Assembly: GCA_002404215.1 (NCBI GenBank)
Contig: DHJG01000131.1
Coordinates: 1-30,419, forward strand
DNA: 30,419 bases
Direction: 5' to 3'
Source: Desulfosporosinus sp. UBA4726
Lineage (GTDB): Bacteria; Bacillota; Desulfitobacteriia; Desulfitobacteriales; Desulfitobacteriaceae
Below, in pieces: positions 15,783 to 23,418 of this stretch (the first letter of the stretch is position 1; the number at the start of each line of letters is the position of its first letter). The position numbers and the translations under genes are program-made. The notes beneath the pieces were generated by a model. The model searched no databases. It worked only from the letters and a program-made list of their open reading frames with translations, and was not told the DNA's origin.

Positions 15783-16619
15783 TTAATAAGGACTCCTTGG
15801 ATACCCCCGCCGCATTTGCCCTCTAGTCTCAACCCCGCCAATCCCATCCGTTCCCGTAATCGTATGCGTCAAAATGTCCTTCACCGAAACAATCTGGTCC
15901 GTCGGGGTAAAAGCAATTCTCTCCACAACAAAAACAGGATCAAAGGCATGAATAAGCATACGTCTAGGCGATGAAGCAAAATTTGCCCCTGATGATAAAA
16001 TAGCTTCATAGTTCGATTGGCAAGCTCCAGCAAAGATCACTAAAGCATCCCTGTTATGCTGAAAACGTCGGGCTTCCAGAACAGACTCTACAAAATAGCG
16101 CGAACTGCGGTAACTGTCCATACTATGGAAATCTTTTTTTCCGCTTATAAATCCATCATGACCCGTCAACACCAAGATATCTGTAGGATTTTCTTGTAAA
16201 ATCTTGCGAATAACTTTTGGTTGTTCCATCTCTGATTTACAAATCCCCTTAGCTTCAATTCCCATTTGCCTATACGTTTTAATACATTGGCTTAAATAAT
16301 CCTCGTCGCCATCTAGCTGCAACACCCGTCCCGGGATCTCAAAAAACTCGCCTTTATTATCTAACTCGATCTTTCTTTGACTGGTCAATTTGTTTAATTT
16401 CTGATAAATCATCTTATTATCTTCACGCTCATAGTTGGCAACTTCAATTGGACGCTTCACAATAAGGTCGGAAACCGGTGCATCTGCTAATAACCTTAAA
16501 TTAAGCCCTTTGAGAATTGCCGAGCCTCGGCCTTTTGAATTCTCATGTATTTTATCAACATGGAAGAAAATATCCTGTTGATGTGAGCGACGTGCAACAA
16601 TATCTCCAACTTTAAACAT
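15783..16619 (-). CDS. yabG: sporulation-specific protease YabG
   Basis: YabG is a cysteine protease made in the mother cell that trims spore coat proteins (and, in clostridia, germination proteins). The 278-residue protein has the family N-terminus MFKVGDIVARRSHQQDIFFHVD, YLSQCIKTYRQMGIEAKGI, DILVLTGHDGFI with the conserved His-Asp, and VIFAGACQSNYEAILSSGANFASSP, which holds the likely catalytic Cys, plus a C-terminal Arg/Gly tail. A strong AAGGAGGG ribosome site precedes the ATG. In B. subtilis it follows ksgA directly; here two unrelated genes stand between. A CATAGTATA on the minus strand upstream (about 16689-16697) fits the sigma-K -10 element, but no matching -35 was found. Confidence 0.96.
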   Translation of the reverse strand: MFKVGDIVARRSHQQDIFFHVDKIHENSKGRGSAILKGLNLRLLADAPVSDLIVKRPIEVANYEREDNKMIYQKLNKLTSQRKIELDNKGEFFEIPGRVLQLDGDEDYLSQCIKTYRQMGIEAKGICKSEMEQPKVIRKILQENPTDILVLTGHDGFISGKKDFHSMDSYRSSRYFVESVLEARRFQHNRDALVIFAGACQSNYEAILSSGANFASSPRRMLIHAFDPVFVVERIAFTPTDQIVSVKDILTHTITGTDGIGGVETRGQMRRGYPRSPY

Positions 16620-16641
16620 AGCCTGCCCTCCTTTTCTCTAG

Positions 16642-16655
16642 ATAAGTGCAACTAA
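16642..16655 (-). repeat. fragment of the dispersed repeat family (copy G)
   Basis: The minus strand reads TTAGTTGCACTTAT, identical over 14 bases to the right module of copy B. It is located about 25 bp upstream of the yabG start. It is short, so it could be a chance match or a decayed copy. Confidence 0.4.
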
Positions 16656-16721
16656 ACTTCTGCTGAAGTAAGTCTCTTATATTCCTATATACTATGTCGA
16701 AGCTGATCAAACGGCATATAG

Positions 16722-16727
16722 TATAAT
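16722..16727 (+). promoter_or_regulatory. possible -10 box of the glycosyltransferase gene
   Basis: TATAAT stands 25 bp upstream of the ATG; no convincing -35 box is seen at 16-18 bases spacing. The 133-bp yabG/glycosyltransferase gap must hold divergent promoters for both genes. Confidence 0.35.
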
Positions 16728-16752
16728 AAGTAGATTAAAAGGGGGGCTTAAG

Positions 16753-17598
16753 ATGTTCGCAGTAGTCATTCCAGCCAAAAATGAAGAAAAGAGCATCTTG
16801 GCAACTTTGACCACTATTTTACGTCTTCCTGTCAATTACATCATTTTAGTTCTCAACGGTTGCACCGACAAGACATTCGAACTTGTTCGCTCAATCCCAG
16901 ATGCTCGGATTCAGATTCTCTATTTTACAGACAGTTTAGGAATTGATATACCACGGGCGATCGGAGCGCTCTATGCACGTCATTTAGGTGTCAAGGGAAC
17001 ACTCTTTGTCGATGGTGATATGTCCGGAAATATCTATCAAAATCTTGTTCACCTCTTGGCTTCCATTGAATCTGGGATTGATGTCGCCTTAACTAATTGT
17101 TATCCCTACATTACACATCGTCAAAAACTTGCTAATCTCGTTCTAAAATTTCGAGCAAAGCTTAACCGAGACCTTGATCTCTTTAAAAGTCTCGGGCTTT
17201 CAACCCCTACACATGGGCCTCATGGGCTTTCTGAACGTGCCTTGCAACTTCTTCCTTTGGAAGCTATTGCCATTCCTCCGCTCACCCTGTATTGGGCTAA
17301 GCAAGATGGTCTTGCTATTAAAGTGGCCACATCTATACCCCATCAAGCACTGCATTCGCCAAGTAAGCATCGGTGTCATGCTCGTCTGATTGCCGAAACC
17401 ATCATTGGGGATTGCCAAATGGGTTTAACACTAATCCAAAATAAACCTATGACTCGCTCACTTGGAAAACACGCCTTATTGGGCTACCACCCGGAACGGC
17501 GTTTTGATCTGCTTCAGCATTGTGAGCAGTCTCTAAAATCCCAAAGCCTTTGTGATGAGCAGCATGTCATTTTCTCTGGATCTAACCTAAGTCTCTGA
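16753..17598 (+). CDS. family 2-like (GT-A) glycosyltransferase
   Basis: The 281-residue protein starts FAVVIPAKNEEKSILATLTT, the nucleotide-sugar binding start of family 2 glycosyltransferases. It continues with YIILVLNGCTDKT and GTLFVDGDMSGNIY, which contains a DGD-type metal-binding motif. No membrane segment is evident, so it should be cytosolic or peripheral. The second half (GLSTPTHGPHGLSERAL onwards) resembles acceptor-binding parts of this fold but gives no clue to the substrate. An AAGGGGGG ribosome site precedes the ATG. It is alone on the plus strand, divergent from yabG and convergent with the next gene after 17 bp. A role in spore or envelope polysaccharide is a guess from location only. 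Confidence 0.82.
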   Translation: MFAVVIPAKNEEKSILATLTTILRLPVNYIILVLNGCTDKTFELVRSIPDARIQILYFTDSLGIDIPRAIGALYARHLGVKGTLFVDGDMSGNIYQNLVHLLASIESGIDVALTNCYPYITHRQKLANLVLKFRAKLNRDLDLFKSLGLSTPTHGPHGLSERALQLLPLEAIAIPPLTLYWAKQDGLAIKVATSIPHQALHSPSKHRCHARLIAETIIGDCQMGLTLIQNKPMTRSLGKHALLGYHPERRFDLLQHCEQSLKSQSLCDEQHVIFSGSNLSL

Positions 17599-17615
17599 AT
17601 AGGTATTTATTTTCA

Positions 17616-18218
17616 TCATTTTTTAACTATATCTTTTTTTAGATCAATACCATGAGTCTTTAAATACTCGTCTATCTTCACCTTTTCCTCCACCCTTACG
17701 TGCACCGTAGGTTGTATTTTTTCTTCTTCCACTCCATTCCACTTCAGGTAAATCAATTGCCAGTATGATTTATCCAAGATGGGATCTAAATACTGTAAGT
17801 CAACAACAACATAATGGGCATTAATACTAAATTGTTTGGGGTAAATCTCCTCGTTAGGTATGGTCATAACTAAGCTTGACGAGGAATCTTTAGGTATTTC
17901 ATTGACAATGGCCGACTCATCATGATGAATCGGCTTTCCGGTTAAACGATCATCAAAGACAATCGTCTCACTTGAAAGATCCACAGCTGGATGCATTCCC
18001 ACATTGCTAAATTTTAACTCAAAACTAAGTTCATTTGCCAACTCAACTTTAGGGGACTCTTTTAATATGAAATACGGTCGAGCAGTCTCCTGTTGCACTT
18101 GCCATGCGGCAACCGTTAAATAGACCGTAATTAAAGCGGTAAATGCTAACACTGTCGTGGCCAATGTCGCGATAATATTCGACCATTTCTGAAGTATCTT
18201 CTTACTTGCCTTTTCCAA
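17616..18218 (-). CDS. hypothetical protein with one N-terminal membrane segment
   Basis: The 200-residue protein starts at TTG 18218 behind GGAGGG. Residues about 14-38 form a single hydrophobic helix (IIATLATTVLAFTALITVYL) after a basic stretch. The remainder is probably outside and looks beta-rich, with LSFELKFSNVGMHPAVDLSSE resembling an immunoglobulin-like or CARDB-type module. I do not recognise the family. Such proteins with 'RPYF...KFSNVGxxPA' patterns are common uncharacterised membrane proteins with a short helix and a beta domain. It stands between ksgA and the convergent glycosyltransferase, and a long hairpin separates it from ksgA. A TATAAT on the minus strand at 18280-18285 may be its -10 box. 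Confidence 0.75.
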   Translation of the reverse strand: MEKASKKILQKWSNIIATLATTVLAFTALITVYLTVAAWQVQQETARPYFILKESPKVELANELSFELKFSNVGMHPAVDLSSETIVFDDRLTGKPIHHDESAIVNEIPKDSSSSLVMTIPNEEIYPKQFSINAHYVVVDLQYLDPILDKSYWQLIYLKWNGVEEEKIQPTVHVRVEEKVKIDEYLKTHGIDLKKDIVKK

Positions 18219-18362
18219 CCTAGGTTCACCCTCCGTTAATCCTTAACGTCCTAGCCGTACAAACTTGCATCCAGTTTATATTATATTTAGGCCTCCTTAT
18301 GATTCGAAAATTACCCATCTTTTATACCAAGGTATAATAATTCCTTAAAAGGGGCCCTCTCC

Positions 18363-18409
18363 AAAGAGAGACCGAGGGACGATTCTAAGTCGCGCCTCGG
18401 TCTCTCTTT
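18363..18409. terminator. 15-bp perfect hairpin after ksgA (probable terminator)
   Basis: AAAGAGAGACCGAGG (18363-18377) pairs exactly with CCTCGGTCTCTCTTT (18395-18409) around a 17-base loop. It is 21 bp past the ksgA stop. Only TTT ends the stem, so termination may be moderate. The sequence GAGACCGAGGGACGATTCT resembles the REP-like unit at 15495 (GAGACAGCGGGACGGTTCT), so it may be a related element put to use as a terminator. A second palindrome, TTATACC-AA-GGTATAA, lies at 18322-18337. Confidence 0.6.
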
Positions 18410-18429
18410 AGCTCTGTGTTCTCTGTTCA

Positions 18430-19257
18430 TTATGATTGAAAGGCTTTTGTAAGTACCTGAAACTCCTCGATACTTAGCGATTCTGCTCGCCGCCCATCCG
18501 AGATCCCTACACCCTGCATTCGTTCAATAACTTCTTCCTTTTTTAATCCTAAGCCACCAGTGAGTGAATTTGCTAAAGTTTTCCTTCGCTGGCTGAAAGC
18601 TGCTTTGACCACTCGAAAAAAGTCCTTTTTATTCACGTCAAACCCCGGATAAGGACGAAGGTCTAATCGAATCACAGCAGAAGTAACCTTTGGCGCCGGC
18701 CAAAATGCGCTAGGCAAAACATCCGTCACTTTTGTAACTTGGGCAGAAATCTGCACGGCGATGGACAAAATACCGTAGGTCTTACTTCCAGGCGGCGCGG
18801 CAATCCGATCAGCCACTTCTTTTTGTACCATGATCGTCATCCCACTTAATCGATCTGCTTGCTCGAGAAAGTGCATGATCAATGGACTTGTTATATAGTA
18901 GGGCAAATTTCCTATTAAATAGCCTAACTGATCTCCCCATAGCTCAAATAGATCCAACTTTAAGGCATCTTGATTAACAATTTCTATAGGTAGACCCTTC
19001 AGCTCTTTGTTCAAAATTCCAATTTTATGTTTATCTAACTCTACTGCCCACATCTTTTGTACCCTTGGGGCAAGAACTCGAGTCAATACTCCAAGACCCG
19101 GTCCGATTTCTACGAGTGGAACATCCGGCTGTAAGGTACTAGCTGAAACAATGCAATCAATTACTTCGTCACTCATTAGAAAAACTTGCCCCATCGACTT
19201 ATGGGCGCGTGCCCCACTTTTTATGAGACGTTGTGTATATTCAGCTGCGCTCTCCAT
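18430..19257 (-). CDS. ksgA: 16S rRNA (adenine1518/1519-N6)-dimethyltransferase
   Basis: KsgA (RsmA) dimethylates two adjacent adenosines near the 3' end of 16S rRNA using S-adenosylmethionine and acts as a late 30S assembly check. The 275-residue protein shows the SAM motif EIGPGLGVLT (about 50-59), the catalytic GNLPYYITSPLI, and the C-terminal FSQRRKTLANSL motif. The usual N-terminal GQNFL reads GQVFL (residues 23-27) here. The ATG overlaps the end of rnmV by 17 bp, so the two genes are translationally linked, as in B. subtilis where rnmV and ksgA are neighbours. Confidence 0.97.
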   Translation of the reverse strand: MESAAEYTQRLIKSGARAHKSMGQVFLMSDEVIDCIVSASTLQPDVPLVEIGPGLGVLTRVLAPRVQKMWAVELDKHKIGILNKELKGLPIEIVNQDALKLDLFELWGDQLGYLIGNLPYYITSPLIMHFLEQADRLSGMTIMVQKEVADRIAAPPGSKTYGILSIAVQISAQVTKVTDVLPSAFWPAPKVTSAVIRLDLRPYPGFDVNKKDFFRVVKAAFSQRRKTLANSLTGGLGLKKEEVIERMQGVGISDGRRAESLSIEEFQVLTKAFQS

Positions 19258-19792
19258 TACGAACCTCCTCTATTGCTTGAAAAAAAGACTCGCGAGATAC
19301 TCCAAAACGGTTTAAGCGATGTAGAAACTGTTTGGCATTAGTATCCCCTATACCCAGCTTGCGCCCAAGTGCTAGCCTGTATTCACTCGCTCGACTTGAT
19401 CCTGCTAGACCAACCAAGAACAAATCTTCTATCGTAAAATTCTCTACAAGAATCTCCTGCTCTTGCTGAATATGTGCAAATGCACGGCGAATTTCGTGTG
19501 GTTCTGCATTTTCCACTCCAATATCCCCCTGTTTTGTAGCTACCTTCCTTGTTAGGTAAGTATGTTTAGCCAGGGGAACATACGTCCTGATACGATTGCG
19601 GATCTGCTCGCCTACTGTATCAGGGTCCGTAAAAACGATAACCCCTTGACGGTTTGCCACTTCTGAAATGTAATCTAACTTTTTCTTTGTTAGCCCGTAA
19701 CCCTCTGTCCAAATTATATCAACTTCTCCGAGAGCCTGTCGTACCGCATGTGCGTCGTTTTTACCTTCGACAACAATAAGTTCCTTTATCAT
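19241..19792 (-). CDS. rnmV: ribonuclease M5
   Basis: RNase M5 matures both ends of 5S rRNA. The 183-residue protein starts IKELIVVEGKNDAHAVRQAL, a Toprim domain with catalytic Glu, followed by the Asp pair in VIVFTDPDTVGEQIRNRI. The C-terminal part (LVGLAGSSRASEYRLALGRKL onwards) matches the family's conserved helical domain. A GGAGG ribosome site precedes the ATG and a good sigma-A promoter is present upstream. In many Firmicutes it lies between yabE and ksgA; here two cell-wall genes intervene on the yabE side. Confidence 0.95.
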   Translation of the reverse strand: MIKELIVVEGKNDAHAVRQALGEVDIIWTEGYGLTKKKLDYISEVANRQGVIVFTDPDTVGEQIRNRIRTYVPLAKHTYLTRKVATKQGDIGVENAEPHEIRRAFAHIQQEQEILVENFTIEDLFLVGLAGSSRASEYRLALGRKLGIGDTNAKQFLHRLNRFGVSRESFFQAIEEVRNGERS

Positions 19793-19819
19793 TCCTAAAT
19801 TCCTCCATCCAACTCTTAT

Positions 19820-19848
19820 ATCTTAACTGAGAATGTCTAAAGACTCAA
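19820..19848 (-). promoter_or_regulatory. sigma-A promoter of rnmV-ksgA
   Basis: On the minus strand TTGAGT (19843-19848), 17 bases, then TAAGAT (19820-19825), 27 bp upstream of the rnmV start codon. A 16-bp perfect palindrome lies 16 bp further upstream. Confidence 0.6.
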
Positions 19849-19864
19849 ATTTTTTTAGTTACGT

Positions 19865-19880
19865 GCCCAATGCATTGGGC
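19865..19880. repeat. 16-bp perfect palindrome upstream of the rnmV promoter
   Basis: GCCCAATGCATTGGGC is fully self-complementary. It lies between the terminator of the GH18 gene and the -35 box of rnmV, a suitable place for an operator. No coding sequence overlaps it. Confidence 0.6.
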
Positions 19881-19898
19881 CCTGTGAGGTAGAATTGC

Positions 19899-19930
19899 AA
19901 AAAAAGGGCACGATGAATGTATCGTGCCCT
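19899..19930 (-). terminator. intrinsic terminator of the GH18 gene
   Basis: On the minus strand AGGGCACGAT pairs exactly with ATCGTGCCCT around a 6-base loop and is followed by seven T (19899-19905). It is 20 bp past the stop codon. Confidence 0.92.
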
Positions 19931-19950
19931 TGCCCTTGCTTGCTTGTTTG

Positions 19951-21126
19951 TTATTTCTTTTCTTTTGTTTCTTTATTTGTTCCATAGGTCTTGATGAGCT
20001 GATCCCAAATTGCGGGATCCTCCATTCCTAAACGCCAAATGGCAACACCATGCAACTTGCTTTTGAGAGCACTATCCATTTTCGCCCTCAAACTAGCGAT
20101 GTTCTCAAAGTAAACTTCGTGTCGAACCCCTTTTGCTGTATAAATAAATTGTGGCACTTTTGCACTCGGATCAACAAGGATATCCACCCCATTTTTTTTG
20201 GCTCGCTCAAGCGTTTGAACATAGGATAGGTAATCTGGCATAGTTGGTTTGTTACTTCCCCAGTCAAAGGAGTAAACAGGGAGCCCCATCACGATCTTCT
20301 CTTTAGGTATTTTCCCTACTGCAAATTTAATAACACGATCTACCCATCCTGCAGAAGCAATGGGTCCTTGGGTTGTCCCAAGTCCATGCTCATCATATGT
20401 CATGAGAATGATTTGGTCAGCGGCTTTACCAATCGCTGCATAATCATATGCCCCTGACCACAGATCAGATGGATAGTCCACAAATTTCGCCGGGATTGAA
20501 ATATTTAAGACTTTATCCTTTGCTTTTAAAGCTTTAGCAAGCTCGGCCACTAAGGCAGAATAGTTATTTCGATCTCCAGGAGGCGTCTTTTCAACATCCA
20601 ACGAAATGCCATCCCAATTATCTTTTGTAGTTAGGTTGACCATATTCGTTACCCAGTTAGCCCTAACGGCAGGATTAGATAAAACGCGGTGAGCTCGATC
20701 GGCATCAAAGCCAACTGACCCGGTTAGATTCATGTTATGAACCAAGGCATAAGCCTTAGATCCATTTTTTTGGGCCATTTCTTTAATTTTCAGATCAACC
20801 TTACCTGTTGGAACTATTTTTCCTGTTGCGTCAAAAGAATACCAGAAAAACGCGACTTCATCGAGTAGTTTACCATTTTTAAGCATAGTTTCTTTAGAAC
20901 CAGGTACTTGTCCTTCCTGGTCAGTATAAAATCCCATGACTACCCGTTTCTCTGACCCTAATACGGAATCTCTAGTTGCACCAGCCTCAGCTTGTGGCGG
21001 TTGTGTATTTTGCGTGGTTTGCTGTTGGTCTTTGGATGGAGAAGCAGGCGGTGTATTTGTACATCCTGTCAAGGCGAGGCCCAAAATTAGAGCACTGCTC
21101 ATCATAAAAGTCAGAAACCGTTTCAT
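19951..21126 (-). CDS. GH18-family lipoprotein, probable cell-wall/cortex N-acetylglucosaminidase
   Basis: The protein (391 residues from ATG 21126) begins with a lipoprotein signal ending in LALTGC (Cys22), then a Gln/Pro/Thr-rich linker to about residue 55. The rest is a GH18 TIM barrel: RVVMGFYTDQ, VAFFWYSFD, the catalytic strand WDGISLDVEK with Glu179 as proton donor, ADQIILMTYDEHG, KIVMGLPVYSFDW and GVAIWRLGMED. This sequence type is closest to sporulation/germination hydrolases such as YaaH/SleL and YdhD, which cut GlcNAc bonds in spore cortex, rather than secreted chitinases. In-frame TTG at 21138 directly abuts AAGGAG and is less likely. It lies beside a CwlD-like amidase and two 3D proteins, consistent with a cortex-modifying set. 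Confidence 0.88.
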   Translation of the reverse strand: MKRFLTFMMSSALILGLALTGCTNTPPASPSKDQQQTTQNTQPPQAEAGATRDSVLGSEKRVVMGFYTDQEGQVPGSKETMLKNGKLLDEVAFFWYSFDATGKIVPTGKVDLKIKEMAQKNGSKAYALVHNMNLTGSVGFDADRAHRVLSNPAVRANWVTNMVNLTTKDNWDGISLDVEKTPPGDRNNYSALVAELAKALKAKDKVLNISIPAKFVDYPSDLWSGAYDYAAIGKAADQIILMTYDEHGLGTTQGPIASAGWVDRVIKFAVGKIPKEKIVMGLPVYSFDWGSNKPTMPDYLSYVQTLERAKKNGVDILVDPSAKVPQFIYTAKGVRHEVYFENIASLRAKMDSALKSKLHGVAIWRLGMEDPAIWDQLIKTYGTNKETKEKK

Positions 21127-21242
21127 TCTACACTTCAACTCCTTAATCTAAATTCAGTAACTGACTTTATTTTCCCCGCTTCAAAGGACGTTATGTATTA
21201 AAATAATAAACGTTATATTTACCCAATTTTGGATAAATATAA

Positions 21243-21265
21243 GGGGCACCATTAAATAGTGCCCC
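21243..21265 (-). terminator. probable terminator of the amidase gene
   Basis: On the minus strand GGGGCACTATT and AATGGTGCCCC form an 11-bp stem with one G-U pair and a minimal loop. The sequence after it is TTATATTT, a weak U-run. The stem touches the amidase stop codon. Confidence 0.6.
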
Positions 21266-21966
21266 TACATGAAATAATTAGCAATTCCTTTGGCAATAGC
21301 ACGTGATAATTGTTCTTGATACCAAGATTGTTGAAGTTTCTTCTGCTCTGTAGCGCTGGATAAATAGCCCACTTCCACAATAACTGCAGGCATACTTGTG
21401 TTTCTGATAACATAAAAGTCTCCAGGTTTTGCAATCCTACGATTCATTCCAGGTATTTTAATCAATTCTTGTTGAATCAATTCAGCCAAGCCTTTTCCGG
21501 ATTCAGACTTATAATGATAAAACGTTTCTGCACCGGAATTCTGTCCAGAAGCTGTTGCATTGACATGTAAACTAACGAAAATGTCAGCCTTTACCTCTTT
21601 GGCCATATCTATTCGATAATTTAAATCTATTTGTTTCCTTGTGGTTTTTCCTTTCACATTATTTCCGACATAGTCGATATCTTCCTCCCGAGTAAGGAAA
21701 ACCTCTATCCCACTTGGCCGAAGCATTTCTTTGACCTTTTGGGCAATCTGAAGATTGATTGCTTTTTCATAAACACCCTGAGAGGTGATCGCTCCCGGAT
21801 CATATCCTCCATGTCCCGGATCAAGCATCACAATGTGACGATCCTCCAAATGACTAATAACCGCAGTAGAACCCTGCCAAAATACAGAGAACACCAACAT
21901 ACCCATTACCCCAAGGACAAGTATCATTGCAGATTTCTTTCCCAGTATTATTTCAGGCCATCGCAT
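21265..21966 (-). CDS. cwlD: CwlD-like N-acetylmuramoyl-L-alanine amidase
   Basis: The 233-residue protein has an N-terminal membrane helix (residues about 13-33), then an Amidase_3 domain. The zinc ligands are His52 in LDPGHGGYDPGA, Glu66 in GVYEKA, and His134 in SLHVNA; the catalytic Glu198 is in IVEVGYLS. In B. subtilis CwlD makes muramic-delta-lactam of the spore cortex together with PdaA. Size, the single N-terminal helix and lack of SH3/SPOR repeats fit CwlD rather than vegetative LytC-type amidases. ATG at 21966 has GGGGGAG seven bases upstream; ATG at 21987 has none. A CATACTCT upstream, near 21998-22005, loosely resembles a sigma-E -10 element. The GH18 gene lies downstream, after a probable terminator. 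Confidence 0.85.
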   Translation of the reverse strand: MRWPEIILGKKSAMILVLGVMGMLVFSVFWQGSTAVISHLEDRHIVMLDPGHGGYDPGAITSQGVYEKAINLQIAQKVKEMLRPSGIEVFLTREEDIDYVGNNVKGKTTRKQIDLNYRIDMAKEVKADIFVSLHVNATASGQNSGAETFYHYKSESGKGLAELIQQELIKIPGMNRRIAKPGDFYVIRNTSMPAVIVEVGYLSSATEQKKLQQSWYQEQLSRAIAKGIANYFM

Positions 21967-22032
21967 TTCAGCACTCCCCCGTTTCATGGACTATTAAAGA
22001 GTATGTGCTGATAAATAAAGTTATACTTTCTG

Positions 22033-22104
22033 CCTATATAAAGAAAACTTGTCTGGTGCAAAAGCGGCGCCTTAGTTACACTGATACCAAACGCATACTT
22101 TTTG
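22033..22104 (+). repeat. dispersed intergenic repeat, copy D (short, diverged)
   Basis: It has the left module CCTATATAAAGAAAACTTGT and then CTGGTGCAAAAGCGGCGCCTTAG joined to a diverged right module (TTACACTGATACC...GCATACTTTTTG). Central and part of the right sequences are lost. It sits between the amidase start and the yabE terminator. Confidence 0.7.
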
Positions 22105-22111
22105 AATTCAT

Positions 22112-22146
22112 AAAAAAAAAGTCTCCGCTTTAAAAGCGAAGACTTT
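22112..22146 (-). terminator. intrinsic terminator of yabE
   Basis: On the minus strand AAAGTCTTCGCTT and AAGCGGAGACTTT form a stem (one G-U pair) whose last three T are followed by six more (22112-22117). It lies about 21 bp past the yabE stop. Confidence 0.9.
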
Positions 22147-22167
22147 CTGGAAAAAATATGAGCTTAA

Positions 22168-23340
22168 CTATTTGACATAGACCATTACGTTACGAACACC
22201 CCATGATCTTGCTGCTGCTTCAGAATTCATGTAAAGGTCGATGCGATTACCTTTGATTGCACCACCAGTATCCAAAGCGCTAGCATTTCCATAACCCTCG
22301 ACAAATACGTTCTCTCCTAGAGAAATAACACTGGGATCGACTGCAATGATCCCCCAACGGACAGATGCCCCTGTTTTTGTTGTCCCTCCGGGAATACAAT
22401 AGGCTGTTGCCTTCATGACAATAGCCCGCTTGAAATTAATAGTCTCTCCGCCTCGTGAAACAGAAGTTTGCGCACCGCGAGAAATTACATTATTCGTAGG
22501 GGTTGTAACCACTCGCTGCGTGAGTATCTCACGTTCAACTTCTTTTCCATCTTCTAACGTCAGTTTAACCGATTGCTCCTGAAGACCATTTGAGCCACGA
22601 CTAACGACCTGGTCTGGTAAACCAACGGGATAATCCGCAGCCTGTACAATATCCTGATAAGGAATTTCACTTTGTACCGTTTCTACTCGTTCTGCAACCC
22701 TAACCACTTGCACCTTCTCATTGGGCGTTAGGATATGATCGAGAGCCAGCGAGACTTTATCCTTCGTACCCAGGGAAATGCCTAGTTTCTCGAGCGCACC
22801 TGCGACGGTTCTTGGCGCAATATAGGTGTTTATATCTTTGCCATCTGCGCGAACAACAATGGGAATAGCTCTCCGCACCTTGATTTCCATTTTGTCAGCG
22901 ACAACATCTGTTCGTAAAACATTCACTTCATCCACAGCTTTGATCTGAAGTCCGTAACGCTCTGATAAATCAGTAAGCGCTTCACCTACAGTTTTTGCGG
23001 GTGTCCGTGTCATGAAAGTTTGTTTATCCACTGTGAGATGAACTGGTACACTTCGCGTTAATTCTATTGTTAAACCCTTTGTAACCTTTGTGTCCCGCGA
23101 AGGGTTTACTATATCCTCTGGATAAGTGTTTAGATTTGAATGAGCGAGTGCCTGACCAACGGTCCCAGCGATCGTTGTGATGTGAACTGTTTTTCCATCA
23201 ATGTGGGCCTCAATTGTTTTGGCATTATACACAAGTGTCCCAGTTGCAATGAGGAAAATAGCAAATACAGCAATTGCCATTTTAGCTAAATGGGACGTCC
23301 GAACTAAGGACAAAACCCGAGTTCGAGTTAACTTAAACAT
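22168..23340 (-). CDS. yabE: YabE-type DUF348/G5/3D-domain cell-wall protein
   Basis: This 390-residue exported protein has an N-terminal membrane/signal segment (about 20-38). Three DUF348 repeats follow (starting near 42, 99 and 157, each with a T-V-[AG]-x-AL core), then a G5 domain (about 214-290) and a C-terminal 3D domain (about 308-390) with the three aspartates Asp335 (AVDP), Asp357 (LDTGG) and Asp368 (RIDLY). The layout matches B. subtilis YabE and actinobacterial Rpf-like proteins; the 3D domain is the lytic-transglycosylase-like module of MltA and Sps proteins. It probably acts on peptidoglycan. A good sigma-A promoter and GGAGGGATT ribosome site are present. Its place between tatD and rnmV is conserved, although additional genes have entered on both sides. 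Confidence 0.94.
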   Translation of the reverse strand: MFKLTRTRVLSLVRTSHLAKMAIAVFAIFLIATGTLVYNAKTIEAHIDGKTVHITTIAGTVGQALAHSNLNTYPEDIVNPSRDTKVTKGLTIELTRSVPVHLTVDKQTFMTRTPAKTVGEALTDLSERYGLQIKAVDEVNVLRTDVVADKMEIKVRRAIPIVVRADGKDINTYIAPRTVAGALEKLGISLGTKDKVSLALDHILTPNEKVQVVRVAERVETVQSEIPYQDIVQAADYPVGLPDQVVSRGSNGLQEQSVKLTLEDGKEVEREILTQRVVTTPTNNVISRGAQTSVSRGGETINFKRAIVMKATAYCIPGGTTKTGASVRWGIIAVDPSVISLGENVFVEGYGNASALDTGGAIKGNRIDLYMNSEAAARSWGVRNVMVYVK

Positions 23341-23378
23341 TGAATCCCTCCAAAAACGTAATATGACCTAGCAACTTC

Positions 23379-23407
23379 ATCTTATTAGATAAGTCGTCTT
23401 TTGTCAA
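23379..23407 (-). promoter_or_regulatory. sigma-A promoter of yabE
   Basis: On the minus strand TTGACA (23402-23407), 17 bases, TAAGAT (23379-23384), 38 bp upstream of the start codon. The -35 box is a perfect match to consensus. Confidence 0.78.
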
Positions 23408-23418
23408 AGCATTTTACA

